A stretch of DNA of 64,000 nucleotides from Cupriavidus sp. P-10 (GTDB taxonomy: Bacteria; Pseudomonadota; Gammaproteobacteria; Burkholderiales; Burkholderiaceae). Below the pieces are notes generated by a model that worked only from the letters and a program-made list of their open reading frames with translations, was not told where the DNA came from and did no database searches. The stretch is taken from contig NZ_AP025170.1 of the NCBI RefSeq assembly GCF_003402535.2, positions 1,054,001-1,118,000 of the forward strand, read 5' to 3'. Positions within the stretch are counted from its first letter, which is position 1. Each line of letters opens with the position of its first letter. Below, in pieces: positions 17,434 to 25,911 of the stretch. A program made the translations under genes and the position numbers.

Positions 17434-17505
17434 TTACAGCCGTCCCTCCCTATCCGCCAGCGGTGTGAGATCGCTAAAAAAGTAAAAGTAAAACTTAGCG
17501 GACAT
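17434..17505 (-). CDS. Phe/Tyr-rich aroG leader peptide
   Basis: A 23-codon frame, ATG at 17505 and TAA at 17434-17436, beginning MSAKFYFYFFSDL. Six consecutive aromatic codons (Phe-Tyr-Phe-Tyr-Phe-Phe, 17476-17493) lie about 15 nt upstream of a CTGGCGG that can act as antiterminator by pairing with the 5' arm of the hairpin at 17406-17415. This is the layout of ribosome-mediated attenuators such as the pheA leader of enterobacteria. Weak point: no Shine-Dalgarno sequence precedes the ATG, and an in-frame stop lies 9 codons upstream, so initiation would be SD-less or leaderless. The peptide itself needs no function beyond sensing Phe/Tyr-tRNA. Confidence 0.65.
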   Translation of the reverse strand: MSAKFYFYFFSDLTPLADREGRL

Positions 17506-17805
17506 GGCGGGAAAGGACGTTGGCTGGGGTCAGCTTGATTCGATTTTGTGGATAGGCGCTGAATTCATGCTGCACTGCGTAGCAGAAAGGCAGGAAATTG
17601 CGCGCCGGTCGACAATTGTTTGACGCGCCTTGATTGCCTGCGGCACGACGAAGCATCTTTATAGCGCCTTTTGCCGGGGTTGGCAAGTGTCCGCGGCGTC
17701 GCGCGCGCGCTCGCGCCATGCCTCGTGTGGCGCGCAATTTCCTTGCTGTATCGGCTACGGCCGCGGCCTATATTGGACGGGAGGGAGCGCACGGGGAGGT
17801 GCATC
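17506..17805. other. Divergent promoter region, aroG leader / methyltransferase
   Basis: 300 bp without a convincing gene. It must hold the promoter for the leftward aroG leader and for the rightward methyltransferase. A TATATT hexamer at 17769-17774 is a possible rightward -10, with a TTGCTG at 17743-17748 but a 20-bp spacer. I could not pick a good leftward promoter. Confidence 0.5.
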
Positions 17806-18879
17806 ATGAGCGTCGATGAGGCGAGGCTGAATGCCTTCATGGAGAAATTCGTCCACGATATCGGCGCGGTGATGCACGCGGCCACCGTGGTGGTCGGCGA
17901 TGAACTGGGCCTGTACAAGGCCATGGCGGAAAAGCCGATGACCGTCGACGTGCTGGCGCAAAAGACCCATACCGACGTGCGCTACCTGCGCGAATGGCTG
18001 TCGGCGCAGGCAGCCAGCGGCTACGTCGACTACGATCCCGACAGCGCGGAGTTCAGCCTGAACGAAGAGCAGGCTTTCGCGCTGGCGCAAGAGGGCAGCC
18101 CGGCGTTCATCCCCGGCGCGTTCCAGATTGCCGTGGCGCAGTTCCGCGCCATTCCCAGGATGATCGATATCTTCCGCAACGGGCGCGGGCTGGGCTGGCA
18201 TGAACACGACCCGGCGCTGTTCCACGGGACCGAACGCTTTTTCCGGCCCGGCTATGCCGCGCACCTGGTCTCGGAATGGATCCCCGCGCTCGACGGCATC
18301 GAGGCGCGGCTCAGGGACGGCGCCAGCGTGGCCGACGTCGGCTGTGGCCATGGCGCGTCGACCATCATCATGGCGCAGGCCTATCCGGCCTCGCGCTTCG
18401 TCGGCTTCGACTACCACGAGCCTTCGGTACGCCATGCCACCGAGGCCGCGCGGCGCGCCGGCGTGGGCGATCGCGTGCGCTTCGAAGTGGCCAGCGCGAA
18501 GGACTATGCCGGCAAGGACTACGACCTGGTCGCGGTGTTCGACTGCCTGCACGACATGGGCGATCCGGTCGGCGCGGCGCGGCACGTGCGCGAGACGCTG
18601 CGGCCCGACGGCGCATGGCTGATCGTCGAGCCGTTCGCCAACGACAAGCTGGAAGACAACCTCAATCCGGTCGCGCGCGTGTTCTATTCCGCGTCGACCT
18701 TCATCTGCACGCCGGCGTCGCGTTCGCAGGAAGTCGGGTTGTGCCTGGGCGCGCAGGCGGGGGAGGCGCGCCTGCGCGGGGTGGCCGAGCAGGCGGGCTT
18801 CGGCAGCTTCCGCAGGGCGGCGCAGACGCCGTTCAACCTGGTGTACGAGGCGCGGCCGCACGCACAAGAGGCATCATGA
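17806..18879 (+). CDS. Class I SAM-dependent methyltransferase with winged-helix N-terminus
   Basis: 357 aa from the ATG at 17806, which has a strong GGGGAGG site just upstream. The N-terminal 110 residues are helical and winged-helix-like (HAATVVVGDELGLYKAM, then DVRYLREWLSAQAASGY), as in O-methyltransferase-type dimerisation domains. The Rossmann core follows: SVADVGCGHGAST is motif I (GxGxG), RFVGFDYHEPSVRHA is motif II, and DLVAVFDCLHDMGDP is the motif IV region. The substrate is unknown. It stands alone between the aroG leader and tldD, ending at a bidirectional terminator. Confidence 0.85.
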   Translation: MSVDEARLNAFMEKFVHDIGAVMHAATVVVGDELGLYKAMAEKPMTVDVLAQKTHTDVRYLREWLSAQAASGYVDYDPDSAEFSLNEEQAFALAQEGSPAFIPGAFQIAVAQFRAIPRMIDIFRNGRGLGWHEHDPALFHGTERFFRPGYAAHLVSEWIPALDGIEARLRDGASVADVGCGHGASTIIMAQAYPASRFVGFDYHEPSVRHATEAARRAGVGDRVRFEVASAKDYAGKDYDLVAVFDCLHDMGDPVGAARHVRETLRPDGAWLIVEPFANDKLEDNLNPVARVFYSASTFICTPASRSQEVGLCLGAQAGEARLRGVAEQAGFGSFRRAAQTPFNLVYEARPHAQEAS

Positions 18880-18880
18880 A

Positions 18881-18904
18881 AAACGGGACCCGCGGGTCCC
18901 GTTT
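18881..18904. terminator. Bidirectional terminator between methyltransferase and tldD
   Basis: A perfect 24-bp palindrome, AAACGGGACCCG and its complement, starting just after the methyltransferase stop and 19 nt before the tldD stop. The A/T ends give short U-runs in both directions. Confidence 0.75.
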
Positions 18905-18922
18905 CGCTGGGGCGATGCAGCG

Positions 18923-20383
18923 TCAGGCAGTGCCGCCCACCGTCATGTTTTCAATCCGCAGCGTCGGCTGGCCCACGCCGACCGGCACGCTCTGGCCTTC
19001 CTTGCCGCAGACGCCAACGCCGGAATCCAGGCGCATGTCGTTGCCGATCATGGTCACGTCCTTCAGCGATTCCGGGCCGTTGCCGACCAGCGTCGCGCCC
19101 TTGACCGGGTACGTGATCTTGCCGTCCTCGATCATGTACGCCTCGCTTGCCGAGAATACGAACCTGCCGTTGGTGATATCGACCTGGCCGCCGCCGAAGT
19201 TGACCGCATACAGGCCCTTCTTGACGCTGGCGATGATTTCCTGCGGATCCCTGTCGCCGTTGAGCATGTAGGTGTTGGTCATGCGCGGCATCGGCAGCGC
19301 GGCATAGCTTTCGCGGCGCGCGTTGCCGGTGACCGGCATCTTCATCAGGCGCGCGTTGAGCGTGTCCTGGATATAGCCGCGCAGGATGCCGTCCTCGATC
19401 AGCGTGGTGCACTGGGTCGGGTTGCCTTCGTCGTCGAGGTTGAGCGAGCCGCGGCGGTTGGCCAGCGTGCCATCGTCGACCACGGTCACGCCCTTGGCCG
19501 CGACGCGCTCGCCCATGCGGCCGGCGAAAGCCGATGAGCCCTTGCGGTTGAAGTCGCCTTCCAGCCCATGGCCGACGGCCTCATGCAGCAGCACGCCGGG
19601 CCAGCCCGGGCCCAGCACCACGGTCATCGCGCCGGCCGGGGCGGGGCGGGCGTCCAGGTTGACCAGCGCCGACGACACGGCTTCGTCCACGTATTTCTGC
19701 AGCAGTTCGTTGCTGAAGTACCCATAGGCATAGCGGCCGCCGCCACCCGAGGAGCCGATCTCGCGGCGCCCGCCCTGTTCGGCGATCACCGTCACCGACA
19801 CGCGCACCAGCGGCCGCACGTCGGCGGCGATCACGCCGTCGCTGCGCGCCACCAGCACCACGTCGTATTCGCCGGCCAGGCCGGCCATCACCTGCACCAC
19901 GCGCGGGTCCTTGGCGCGCGCCATGCGTTCGATGCGTTCCAGCAGTGCCACCTTTTCGGCGGCGCTCATCGAATCCAGCGGGTCGTTGGGTGCATACAGG
20001 CTGCGGCCGGCGTGCGAGGCCAGTTCGCCCGCCACCTTGACGCGGCCGTTGCCGGCGCGGCCGATGGTGCGGGTGGCGGCTGCCGCCTGCGACAGCGCGG
20101 CCAGGCTGATGTCGTCCGAATAGGCAAAGGCGGTCTTGTCGCCCGATACGGCGCGCACGCCCACGCCCTGGTCGATGCTGAAGCTGCCCGACTTGACGAT
20201 GCCTTCTTCCAGGCTCCACGCCTCGTTGCGGGTGTACTGGAAGTACAGGTCGGCATAGTCGACCTTGTGCGTGAAGATATCGGCCAGCACGCGCTGCAGC
20301 TTGGCCTCGTCCAGGCCATATGGCGCCAGCAGCAGTTGCTGCGCGGTGGCCAGGTTGCGGATTCCGAGATCGCCGGCGTTCAT
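18923..20383 (-). CDS. tldD: Metalloprotease TldD
   Basis: 486 aa, the normal size. TldD pairs with TldE (PmbA) to form a cytoplasmic zinc protease that degrades unfolded peptides and matures some RiPP toxins and antitoxins. The N-terminal part has [19 protein letters not shown] and [19 protein letters not shown]. The catalytic motif [16 protein letters not shown] contains the HExxxH metal-binding sequence. The C-terminus includes [20 protein letters not shown] and [20 protein letters not shown], with the late Cys in [11 protein letters not shown]. The tldE partner is not in this window. The amidase gene lies 105 bp upstream on the same strand. Confidence 0.96.
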   Translation of the reverse strand: MNAGDLGIRNLATAQQLLLAPYGLDEAKLQRVLADIFTHKVDYADLYFQYTRNEAWSLEEGIVKSGSFSIDQGVGVRAVSGDKTAFAYSDDISLAALSQAAAATRTIGRAGNGRVKVAGELASHAGRSLYAPNDPLDSMSAAEKVALLERIERMARAKDPRVVQVMAGLAGEYDVVLVARSDGVIAADVRPLVRVSVTVIAEQGGRREIGSSGGGGRYAYGYFSNELLQKYVDEAVSSALVNLDARPAPAGAMTVVLGPGWPGVLLHEAVGHGLEGDFNRKGSSAFAGRMGERVAAKGVTVVDDGTLANRRGSLNLDDEGNPTQCTTLIEDGILRGYIQDTLNARLMKMPVTGNARRESYAALPMPRMTNTYMLNGDRDPQEIIASVKKGLYAVNFGGGQVDITNGRFVFSASEAYMIEDGKITYPVKGATLVGNGPESLKDVTMIGNDMRLDSGVGVCGKEGQSVPVGVGQPTLRIENMTVGGTA

Positions 20384-20488
20384 GAGATGTCCTTTTTTCC
20401 GATTGCCGCCCCGGCGCGACAGGGGTCTTGCCGGTGGCGTGAAATGCCTTGTGCGGGCGCCGCCTGCGGCCCCGCGGTTGCGTACATG

Positions 20489-21310
20489 CTACAGCACCCG
20501 GTGACGCAATGCCGGCAGGTTTTGCCGGACTTCTTCCAGTCGCGCCGGGTCGATGGTGCCGGCCACCACGCCTTCGCCTTCGGGCAGCATGGCCAGCACC
20601 TCGCCCCAGGGGTCGACCAGCATCGAGTGGCCCCAGGTGCGGCGACCGTTCTCGTGCTTGCCACCCTGTGCGGCGGCCAGCACATAGCACTGGTTTTCGA
20701 TGGCGCGGGCGCGCAGCAGGATCTCCCAGTGCGCCTGGCCCGTGGTGTAGGTGAAGGCGGCGGGCATCAGGATCAGGCTGGTGCCTGCGTCGGACGCCAG
20801 CCCGCGGTACAGCTCGGGAAAGCGCAGGTCGTAGCACACCGACATGGCCACGCGCCCGCACGGCGCGTCGAAGCTGACGGGGGTGCGGCCGGCCAGGATG
20901 GTGCGCGATTCGTCATAGCTCTCGGCCCCGCGCGTGAAGCCGAACAGGTGGATCTTGTCGTAGCGCGCCACGCGCTCGCCGCGCGGGTCGAAGGCGAGCG
21001 AGGTGTTGTACACGCGTGCCGGGTCGTCGCACCACATCGGCAGCGTGCCGCCCACCAGCCAGATGCCGTGGCGGCGTGCGGCGTCGGCCAGGAACTGCTG
21101 CACCGGGCCGTCGCCGTCGTGCTCGCGCACGGCCACCTTGTCCGCTTCGGAGCGGCCCATCATGCAGAAGTACTCGGGCAGCAGCACCAGTTGCGCGCCG
21201 CCGGCGGCGGCCTCGGCGATCAGCGCCTCGGCACGCGCGAGATTGGCATCGAGCGAAGTGCCGGTGACGGTCTGCACGGCGGCCACGTGGAACGGGGCGG
21301 GGGCGGTCAT
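20489..21310 (-). CDS. Nitrilase-family amidase (deaminated-glutathione amidase-like)
   Basis: 273 aa. The catalytic triad is visible: Glu in LVLLPEYFCMM, Lys in RYDKIHLFGF, and Cys in AMSVCYDLRFPELYR. The pattern DKIHLF plus CYDLRFPELYR is characteristic of the Nit1/YbeM group that hydrolyses deaminated glutathione, a repair reaction, so that is the likely role. It lies between tldD and the YhdP-like gene on the same strand, 53 nt downstream of the latter. Confidence 0.88.
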   Translation of the reverse strand: MTAPAPFHVAAVQTVTGTSLDANLARAEALIAEAAAGGAQLVLLPEYFCMMGRSEADKVAVREHDGDGPVQQFLADAARRHGIWLVGGTLPMWCDDPARVYNTSLAFDPRGERVARYDKIHLFGFTRGAESYDESRTILAGRTPVSFDAPCGRVAMSVCYDLRFPELYRGLASDAGTSLILMPAAFTYTTGQAHWEILLRARAIENQCYVLAAAQGGKHENGRRTWGHSMLVDPWGEVLAMLPEGEGVVAGTIDPARLEEVRQNLPALRHRVL

Positions 21311-21363
21311 GGGCGTTGGTTTCCTCTTGGACTTTCTCGGACTTTCCTGGACGGCAGCGGGCT

Positions 21364-24300
21364 TCAGCGCGGGAACGCGGGGTCGGCGCGGTTCTGGAAC
21401 CTGGGGGCTTGCGCCTTATTCTCCTCCAGTTTGCCGATCTGCGGGTTGGCCCAGCTGCCGGTGATGCGGTAGTGCTGGGTGAACACCTTGGAGAATTCGT
21501 CGGCAAACAGCAGCTGCGCGGCGAGCGTGCCGATGCCCAGCACCGGGTTGATAAAGGCGGCCGCCACCGAAGTCGAGGTGGCGTTGATGCGCGGCACCAC
21601 GTCCACGCGCAGGTCCTGGGTCTCGCGCAACAGGTTGGCGGTGCCGCTCATGCTGGCGATGATCTGCGGGCTTTTCAGTTCGAAGTCCTGGATGGTGCCG
21701 ACGCCGTTCTCGATCGTGCCTGAGCCGGTGATGCGGTCGAACAGCAGCCCGCGGCCCGACAGGCTGCGGAAGTCCAGCGTGGCAAAGCGTAGCAGCCCCT
21801 GCAGGCTGAGCACGCCCAGCAGCCGCGCCGCCCCGGGCTCGACGCTCATGATCTGGCCGTTCTCCAGCTCGAGCGACAGCTTGCCGGACAACGTCGGGTA
21901 ATCGATCGACAGCGGCGAGCCGCGCCAGGCCACGCGGCCTTCCAGCTTGCCCTTGCCGTCGCGCAGCGTGTGCGGCAGCCCCAGCCGGTCGAGCGTGGCG
22001 CCGGCGTCGCCGATGTCGATGGTGAACGACAGCAGGGTGCGGCGCTCGGCATTGCCGTCGGCGCGCAGCCGGCGCGGCACGCGCCAGCTGCCCTGGCCGG
22101 TCAACGTGGCATCGGGCTGTTCGATCCTCAGCTGGTCCAGGGTCCAGACCGGGTCGGTGCCGCTGGTGCCGGTGTGCGCCTTGACTTCCAGCTTGCCGAA
22201 GTCGTGGCCGCGCAGCATGAACTGCTCGGCGACCAGGTCGATGGCGGGCAGTTCGTCGATGCTGCTGGCGAGGGCGTCGACCACGTTGTGCTCATCGCTG
22301 GCATCGGGCACGTTCAGGCGCGACAGGCGCAGTTTCAGCGCGCCCGTGGCGTTGGGGCCCGCACCCGCACCCGCACCCGCACCCGCACCCGCACCCGCAC
22401 CCGCACCCGCACCGGCGGCGGCCGGTTGCCACTGCACGGCGCCGGCGATCTGGCGCGATTCGATCCTGGCGTTCCAGCCGTCGGCTTCGCGCGTGGCATC
22501 GAGGGCCACGTCGTCGAGCGTGCGGCCCATGCCATGGAGCGTGCCGGCGCGCAGCGAAATGCGGCCGGGCAGGAAAAGCGAGGGGCGCACGCCTTCGCCG
22601 GTGGAAGTTGCGGGGCCGGCGAAGGCCGCGCGCCAGGCATCGATGTCGAGCCGGTCGAAAGTTGCCGCGGCGCTGACGCCGGCCGTCGGCGCCGGCGCCG
22701 CCTGCTGCACGCCGATGCCGCCGGCGATGACTTCGATGCCATTGCCGCCGTTATGGTCGCGGCGCAACAGGTAGCGCGCATTGAGGACGTTGCCCAGCTG
22801 CAGTGCCAGTTCGTCGATGCCGGCGCGGCCGGGGGCGGGGCGCAGTTCGATGCGCAGCGGCAGGTCGTGCGGCGCCGCCTTGGCCAGCGGCGCCGGCAAG
22901 CCGATCGCCATGCCGTTGAGCGCGGAATTCAGCTGCACCTGCAGCTCGCGTTCGCGCACCGCGATCACGGTGTTGTAGCCGGTGCTGCCCTCCAGCTTGG
23001 CCGCCAGCGGTGCGAGTGCCGAGCCCGCCGCGGCCTCGCGCAGACCCGCGGCGGAGGCGGTGCCGCTCGCGGTGACGCGCGTGCCGCCGTCCGGCTGGGT
23101 CCCGCCGCCCAGCCTGACTTCGCCGCCCAGGAAGCGCGCGCGCAGGTTCTCCAGCCCGAACCCGTGCTCATTGAATGTGATGTCCCCGCTGGCGTTGCCG
23201 AATGCCGGCAGCTGCGGGTTCAGCACGACGTCGTTGCCGGGGAAGCGGAAACGCCCGTCCACCTTGGCCGCGTTGGCGTGCTCCAGCGGCATGTCGAGCT
23301 TGAGCCTGAGCTCGCCGTTGCCGTGCGCGCGCGCCGCGTCGGCCACGCGCGCGGTCCATTCGCGCACCGGCGACGCGGCGATGTAGCGCAGGAAGCCCTG
23401 CACCGGCCCGCTGGCGCCGCCGTCGATGGCGAGGCGGCCGTGTTCGCTGAGGTCGTCGATGCGGCCGCTGACGTCCTGCAGCACCACGCCCGGGATGTCG
23501 TGCACCGCGGCGCGCCGTGCCAGGAAGGTCATGCCGCCGCGGTCGAACGTGACCAGTCCGGCGATGTCGGTGAACGCCGGCCACAGCGGCGCGCCACCCG
23601 CGCCTGTCTCGTGCGGCGCGATCTGGTAGCTGACGTGCTCGATCGGCACGTCGACGCGGAACTCTCCTGCTTTCTCGAACGGCCCGTGGAACGGGAAGTG
23701 CTCCAGGTCGCCCTTGAGCAGGAAGCCGACGCTGGCTGCGTCGCCGCGAATCAGCGCGCCCGCCAGATAGTGCCGGGTGCCCGCGGGGATGGTCAGCGGC
23801 AGGTAGCGCGGCACGCGCGCGACCTGGGCGCGGGTCATCTCGCCGCTCAGGTCGGCGATGCCGGACGTGCCGTCGCCGCCGGCGCGCCAGGTGCCGCGCA
23901 CCGAGCCCGCGGCATCGGCGTTGGCAAAGCGGATGCCGTCCAGCGTCACCACCAGCTTGCCGCCGGCGTGGTGCCAGCGCACGTCGCCGCCGATCTGGTC
24001 GAACGGCACGCGCGGCTCTTCGAACAGCCCCGGCACCACCAGCGACGCGCCATTGCCCTCGAAGCGCGCATTGCCTTGCTGGTCGTCGAACGAGAACGTG
24101 CCCGACAGGCGCGAGAAACCGGGTGTGCCCAGCCGCGGATGCCCCTTGGCATCCAGGGCCGGCACCGCCGGCTGGCCGTTGACCGAGACGTCGCGCAGCG
24201 TGCCCTGCACGTTGTAGTGGAGCTTGCCGCCGCTGCGGTCGAGCATGCCGGCGCGCTCGCGGCTCCAGCTGACGTTGAGGTTGTCGAGATGGCCGGCCGG

Positions 24301-25764
24301 CTGCAGCGCGCGCAGGCGGCGCAGCACCGCGGTCTCCAGCGGCATCGAACTGGCCAGCGCGCGCACCGTGTTGAGGTCAAGCGTAGGCGCCTTCAGGGTG
24401 AACTTGCGCAGGCTGCCGTCCTTCGCATAAGCCCAGCCGAACTCGACCTTGCGCATGCCTTCGCGCCAGTTGCCATCCGCGGGCGCCGGCTGGCCGTCGG
24501 CGGGCTGCGGCCGCCACAGCAGCGTGTCGACGGTGAGCAGGTTGCTGCCGTCGCGCTCGGTCCGGTGCAGCAGGAAGGCCTGCGCATTGGCCAGCCGCAG
24601 GGGGGCGGCGGCGCCGGCCAGCTGCAGGTCGATGTCGCTGGCGCGCAGCCGGGTCTGGCTGCGCACGATGCGGCCCTGGCGGAATTCAATGCTGCCGTCG
24701 GTGCTGAAGGTGCCGCTGGCCACGCCCTCGACCATGGCCAGGTAGCGCTGCAGCACCGGCAGCTCCAGCTGGGCCACGTCCCAGCTGGCCTGGCCGGTCC
24801 AGTAGCGCCAGTTGCCGGCGCTGTGCAGGTAATCGTTGCGAAAGCTGGATTTGACCACCAGCGGGCGCGGGCCCAGCGCCGGCGAGCGCGCTTCCAGGGT
24901 CAGCGTATGGCGCGAGCCGTCGCGGCGGGTGTCGAGGCGGATTTCGCCGATATCGAGCCGCGGCAGCCCGGCCTTCTCGTCCAGCCAGCGCAGCTTGCCG
25001 TCGGACAGCGACACGCGGCCCTGCGACATCAGCCAGCCCAGGAAGCGGTCGTCCTCCTGCTGGCCGCCGGTGGCGTCGACCGGCATGCCGCCGACCAGCA
25101 ACTTGCCCTCGGGCGTGCGGCGCACCAGGATGTCGGTGCCGGTGGCGCCCAGGCTGACGAACTGCAGGTCCATGCCGAACAGGGAGCGCCACGACAGCTT
25201 GCCGTCGAGCGTGGCGGTCGCCAGCAGCACGCGCTTGCCATCGTCCACGGCGCGCAGGTCGCGGGCGCGGAAGGCGGGGTTCCAGCCGTCCCAGTAGGTA
25301 TCGAGCGCACCGATGGTGACTTGTGCCGACAGCGCGACCGAGCCGCGCTCCTCCAGCCATTCGCGCGCGGCCGATGCCTGCGGCCATAGCACGAAGCGGA
25401 TCAGCAGGCCCGCCACCAGCGCCAGCACGCCCAGCACCAGCGCCAGCCGCACCAGCGCGCGTCCGAGCCCGCGCCAGAACGGGTGGCGCACCACGGCAAC
25501 GGCCGCGCGCACGCCGGCGCCGGCGAGGCCGCGCAGGCGCGCAAGTCCCGACGCGGGGCGCGTCAGGGCAGGGGAATCGATACCGGGAGCAGCCAAGGAA
25601 TTTGCTGGTGGTGGCGAAGCGGGGTTGGTAGCCGGACTGTTAGCGGGGTTGTGTGCCGGATCGGGCAGCGTAGCGGCGGCCTCATGCCTACCCGCGCCGC
25701 CATTGGGGGGAGAACCGTTAGCGGGTTGTGGGGCGCGGCTGGACATGCGCAGATTATCCGACAA
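21364..25764 (-). CDS. yhdP: YhdP-family AsmA-like inter-membrane protein
   Basis: 1466 aa, slightly above the roughly 1270 aa of E. coli YhdP. A Pro/Ala-rich cytoplasmic segment of about 85 residues precedes one membrane helix (LALVLGVLALVAGLLIRFVL), followed by a long periplasmic beta-rich region. The C-terminus (DFRSLSGRGLLFDRITGSG, then FVNPVLGIG-like AAFINPVLGIGTLAAQLLF) is the conserved AsmA/DUF3971 end. These proteins form bridges that move phospholipid to the outer membrane. An Ala-Gly dipeptide run encoded by a hexamer microsatellite interrupts the protein (22358-22411). The ATG at 25746 is an alternative start. Very long open frames exist on the opposite strand, but they are GC-rich shadows. 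Confidence 0.88.
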   Translation of the reverse strand: MSDNLRMSSRAPQPANGSPPNGGAGRHEAAATLPDPAHNPANSPATNPASPPPANSLAAPGIDSPALTRPASGLARLRGLAGAGVRAAVAVVRHPFWRGLGRALVRLALVLGVLALVAGLLIRFVLWPQASAAREWLEERGSVALSAQVTIGALDTYWDGWNPAFRARDLRAVDDGKRVLLATATLDGKLSWRSLFGMDLQFVSLGATGTDILVRRTPEGKLLVGGMPVDATGGQQEDDRFLGWLMSQGRVSLSDGKLRWLDEKAGLPRLDIGEIRLDTRRDGSRHTLTLEARSPALGPRPLVVKSSFRNDYLHSAGNWRYWTGQASWDVAQLELPVLQRYLAMVEGVASGTFSTDGSIEFRQGRIVRSQTRLRASDIDLQLAGAAAPLRLANAQAFLLHRTERDGSNLLTVDTLLWRPQPADGQPAPADGNWREGMRKVEFGWAYAKDGSLRKFTLKAPTLDLNTVRALASSMPLETAVLRRLRALQPAGHLDNLNVSWSRERAGMLDRSGGKLHYNVQGTLRDVSVNGQPAVPALDAKGHPRLGTPGFSRLSGTFSFDDQQGNARFEGNGASLVVPGLFEEPRVPFDQIGGDVRWHHAGGKLVVTLDGIRFANADAAGSVRGTWRAGGDGTSGIADLSGEMTRAQVARVPRYLPLTIPAGTRHYLAGALIRGDAASVGFLLKGDLEHFPFHGPFEKAGEFRVDVPIEHVSYQIAPHETGAGGAPLWPAFTDIAGLVTFDRGGMTFLARRAAVHDIPGVVLQDVSGRIDDLSEHGRLAIDGGASGPVQGFLRYIAASPVREWTARVADAARAHGNGELRLKLDMPLEHANAAKVDGRFRFPGNDVVLNPQLPAFGNASGDITFNEHGFGLENLRARFLGGEVRLGGGTQPDGGTRVTASGTASAAGLREAAAGSALAPLAAKLEGSTGYNTVIAVRERELQVQLNSALNGMAIGLPAPLAKAAPHDLPLRIELRPAPGRAGIDELALQLGNVLNARYLLRRDHNGGNGIEVIAGGIGVQQAAPAPTAGVSAAATFDRLDIDAWRAAFAGPATSTGEGVRPSLFLPGRISLRAGTLHGMGRTLDDVALDATREADGWNARIESRQIAGAVQWQPAAAGAGAGAGAGAGAGAGAGAGPNATGALKLRLSRLNVPDASDEHNVVDALASSIDELPAIDLVAEQFMLRGHDFGKLEVKAHTGTSGTDPVWTLDQLRIEQPDATLTGQGSWRVPRRLRADGNAERRTLLSFTIDIGDAGATLDRLGLPHTLRDGKGKLEGRVAWRGSPLSIDYPTLSGKLSLELENGQIMSVEPGAARLLGVLSLQGLLRFATLDFRSLSGRGLLFDRITGSGTIENGVGTIQDFELKSPQIIASMSGTANLLRETQDLRVDVVPRINATSTSVAAAFINPVLGIGTLAAQLLFADEFSKVFTQHYRITGSWANPQIGKLEENKAQAPRFQNRADPAFPR
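22358..22411. repeat. Hexanucleotide microsatellite within yhdP
   Basis: Nine perfect tandem copies of CCCGCA on the plus strand. Read on the minus strand in the yhdP frame they give alternating Gly and Ala. Because the unit is six bases, slippage changes the number of Gly-Ala pairs without shifting the frame. Confidence 0.95.
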
Positions 25765-25911
25765 TACTAGCCGCTCTCCAATCTGGTGCCCGGCCGGCTA
25801 CAACAACACAGCGCGCACCGCGCGCAGCGCGAACCGGGGCAGCATGGCCCGGGCACGCCCAATCTGGCGACGGTACTGGCCGCACCTTTTCTCGCATTTC
25901 AAGTTACTGGA

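Noticed and set aside
17495-17737. An 80-codon frame covering the aroG leader region
   Set aside because: Arg/Ala-rich, no ribosome site, no recognisable family; the short aromatic-rich frame in another phase explains the region better.
22358-22411. Tandem repeats as a CRISPR array
   Set aside because: The units are 6 bp with no spacers; they are a microsatellite in a coding region. No CRISPR or cas gene is in the window.
21970-25389. An uninterrupted 1139-codon frame on the plus strand opposite yhdP
   Set aside because: It is antisense to a well-supported AsmA-like protein. The composition (Arg/Ala/His/Gln-rich) is typical of the complement of GC-rich coding DNA, and no family motif or ribosome site is present.
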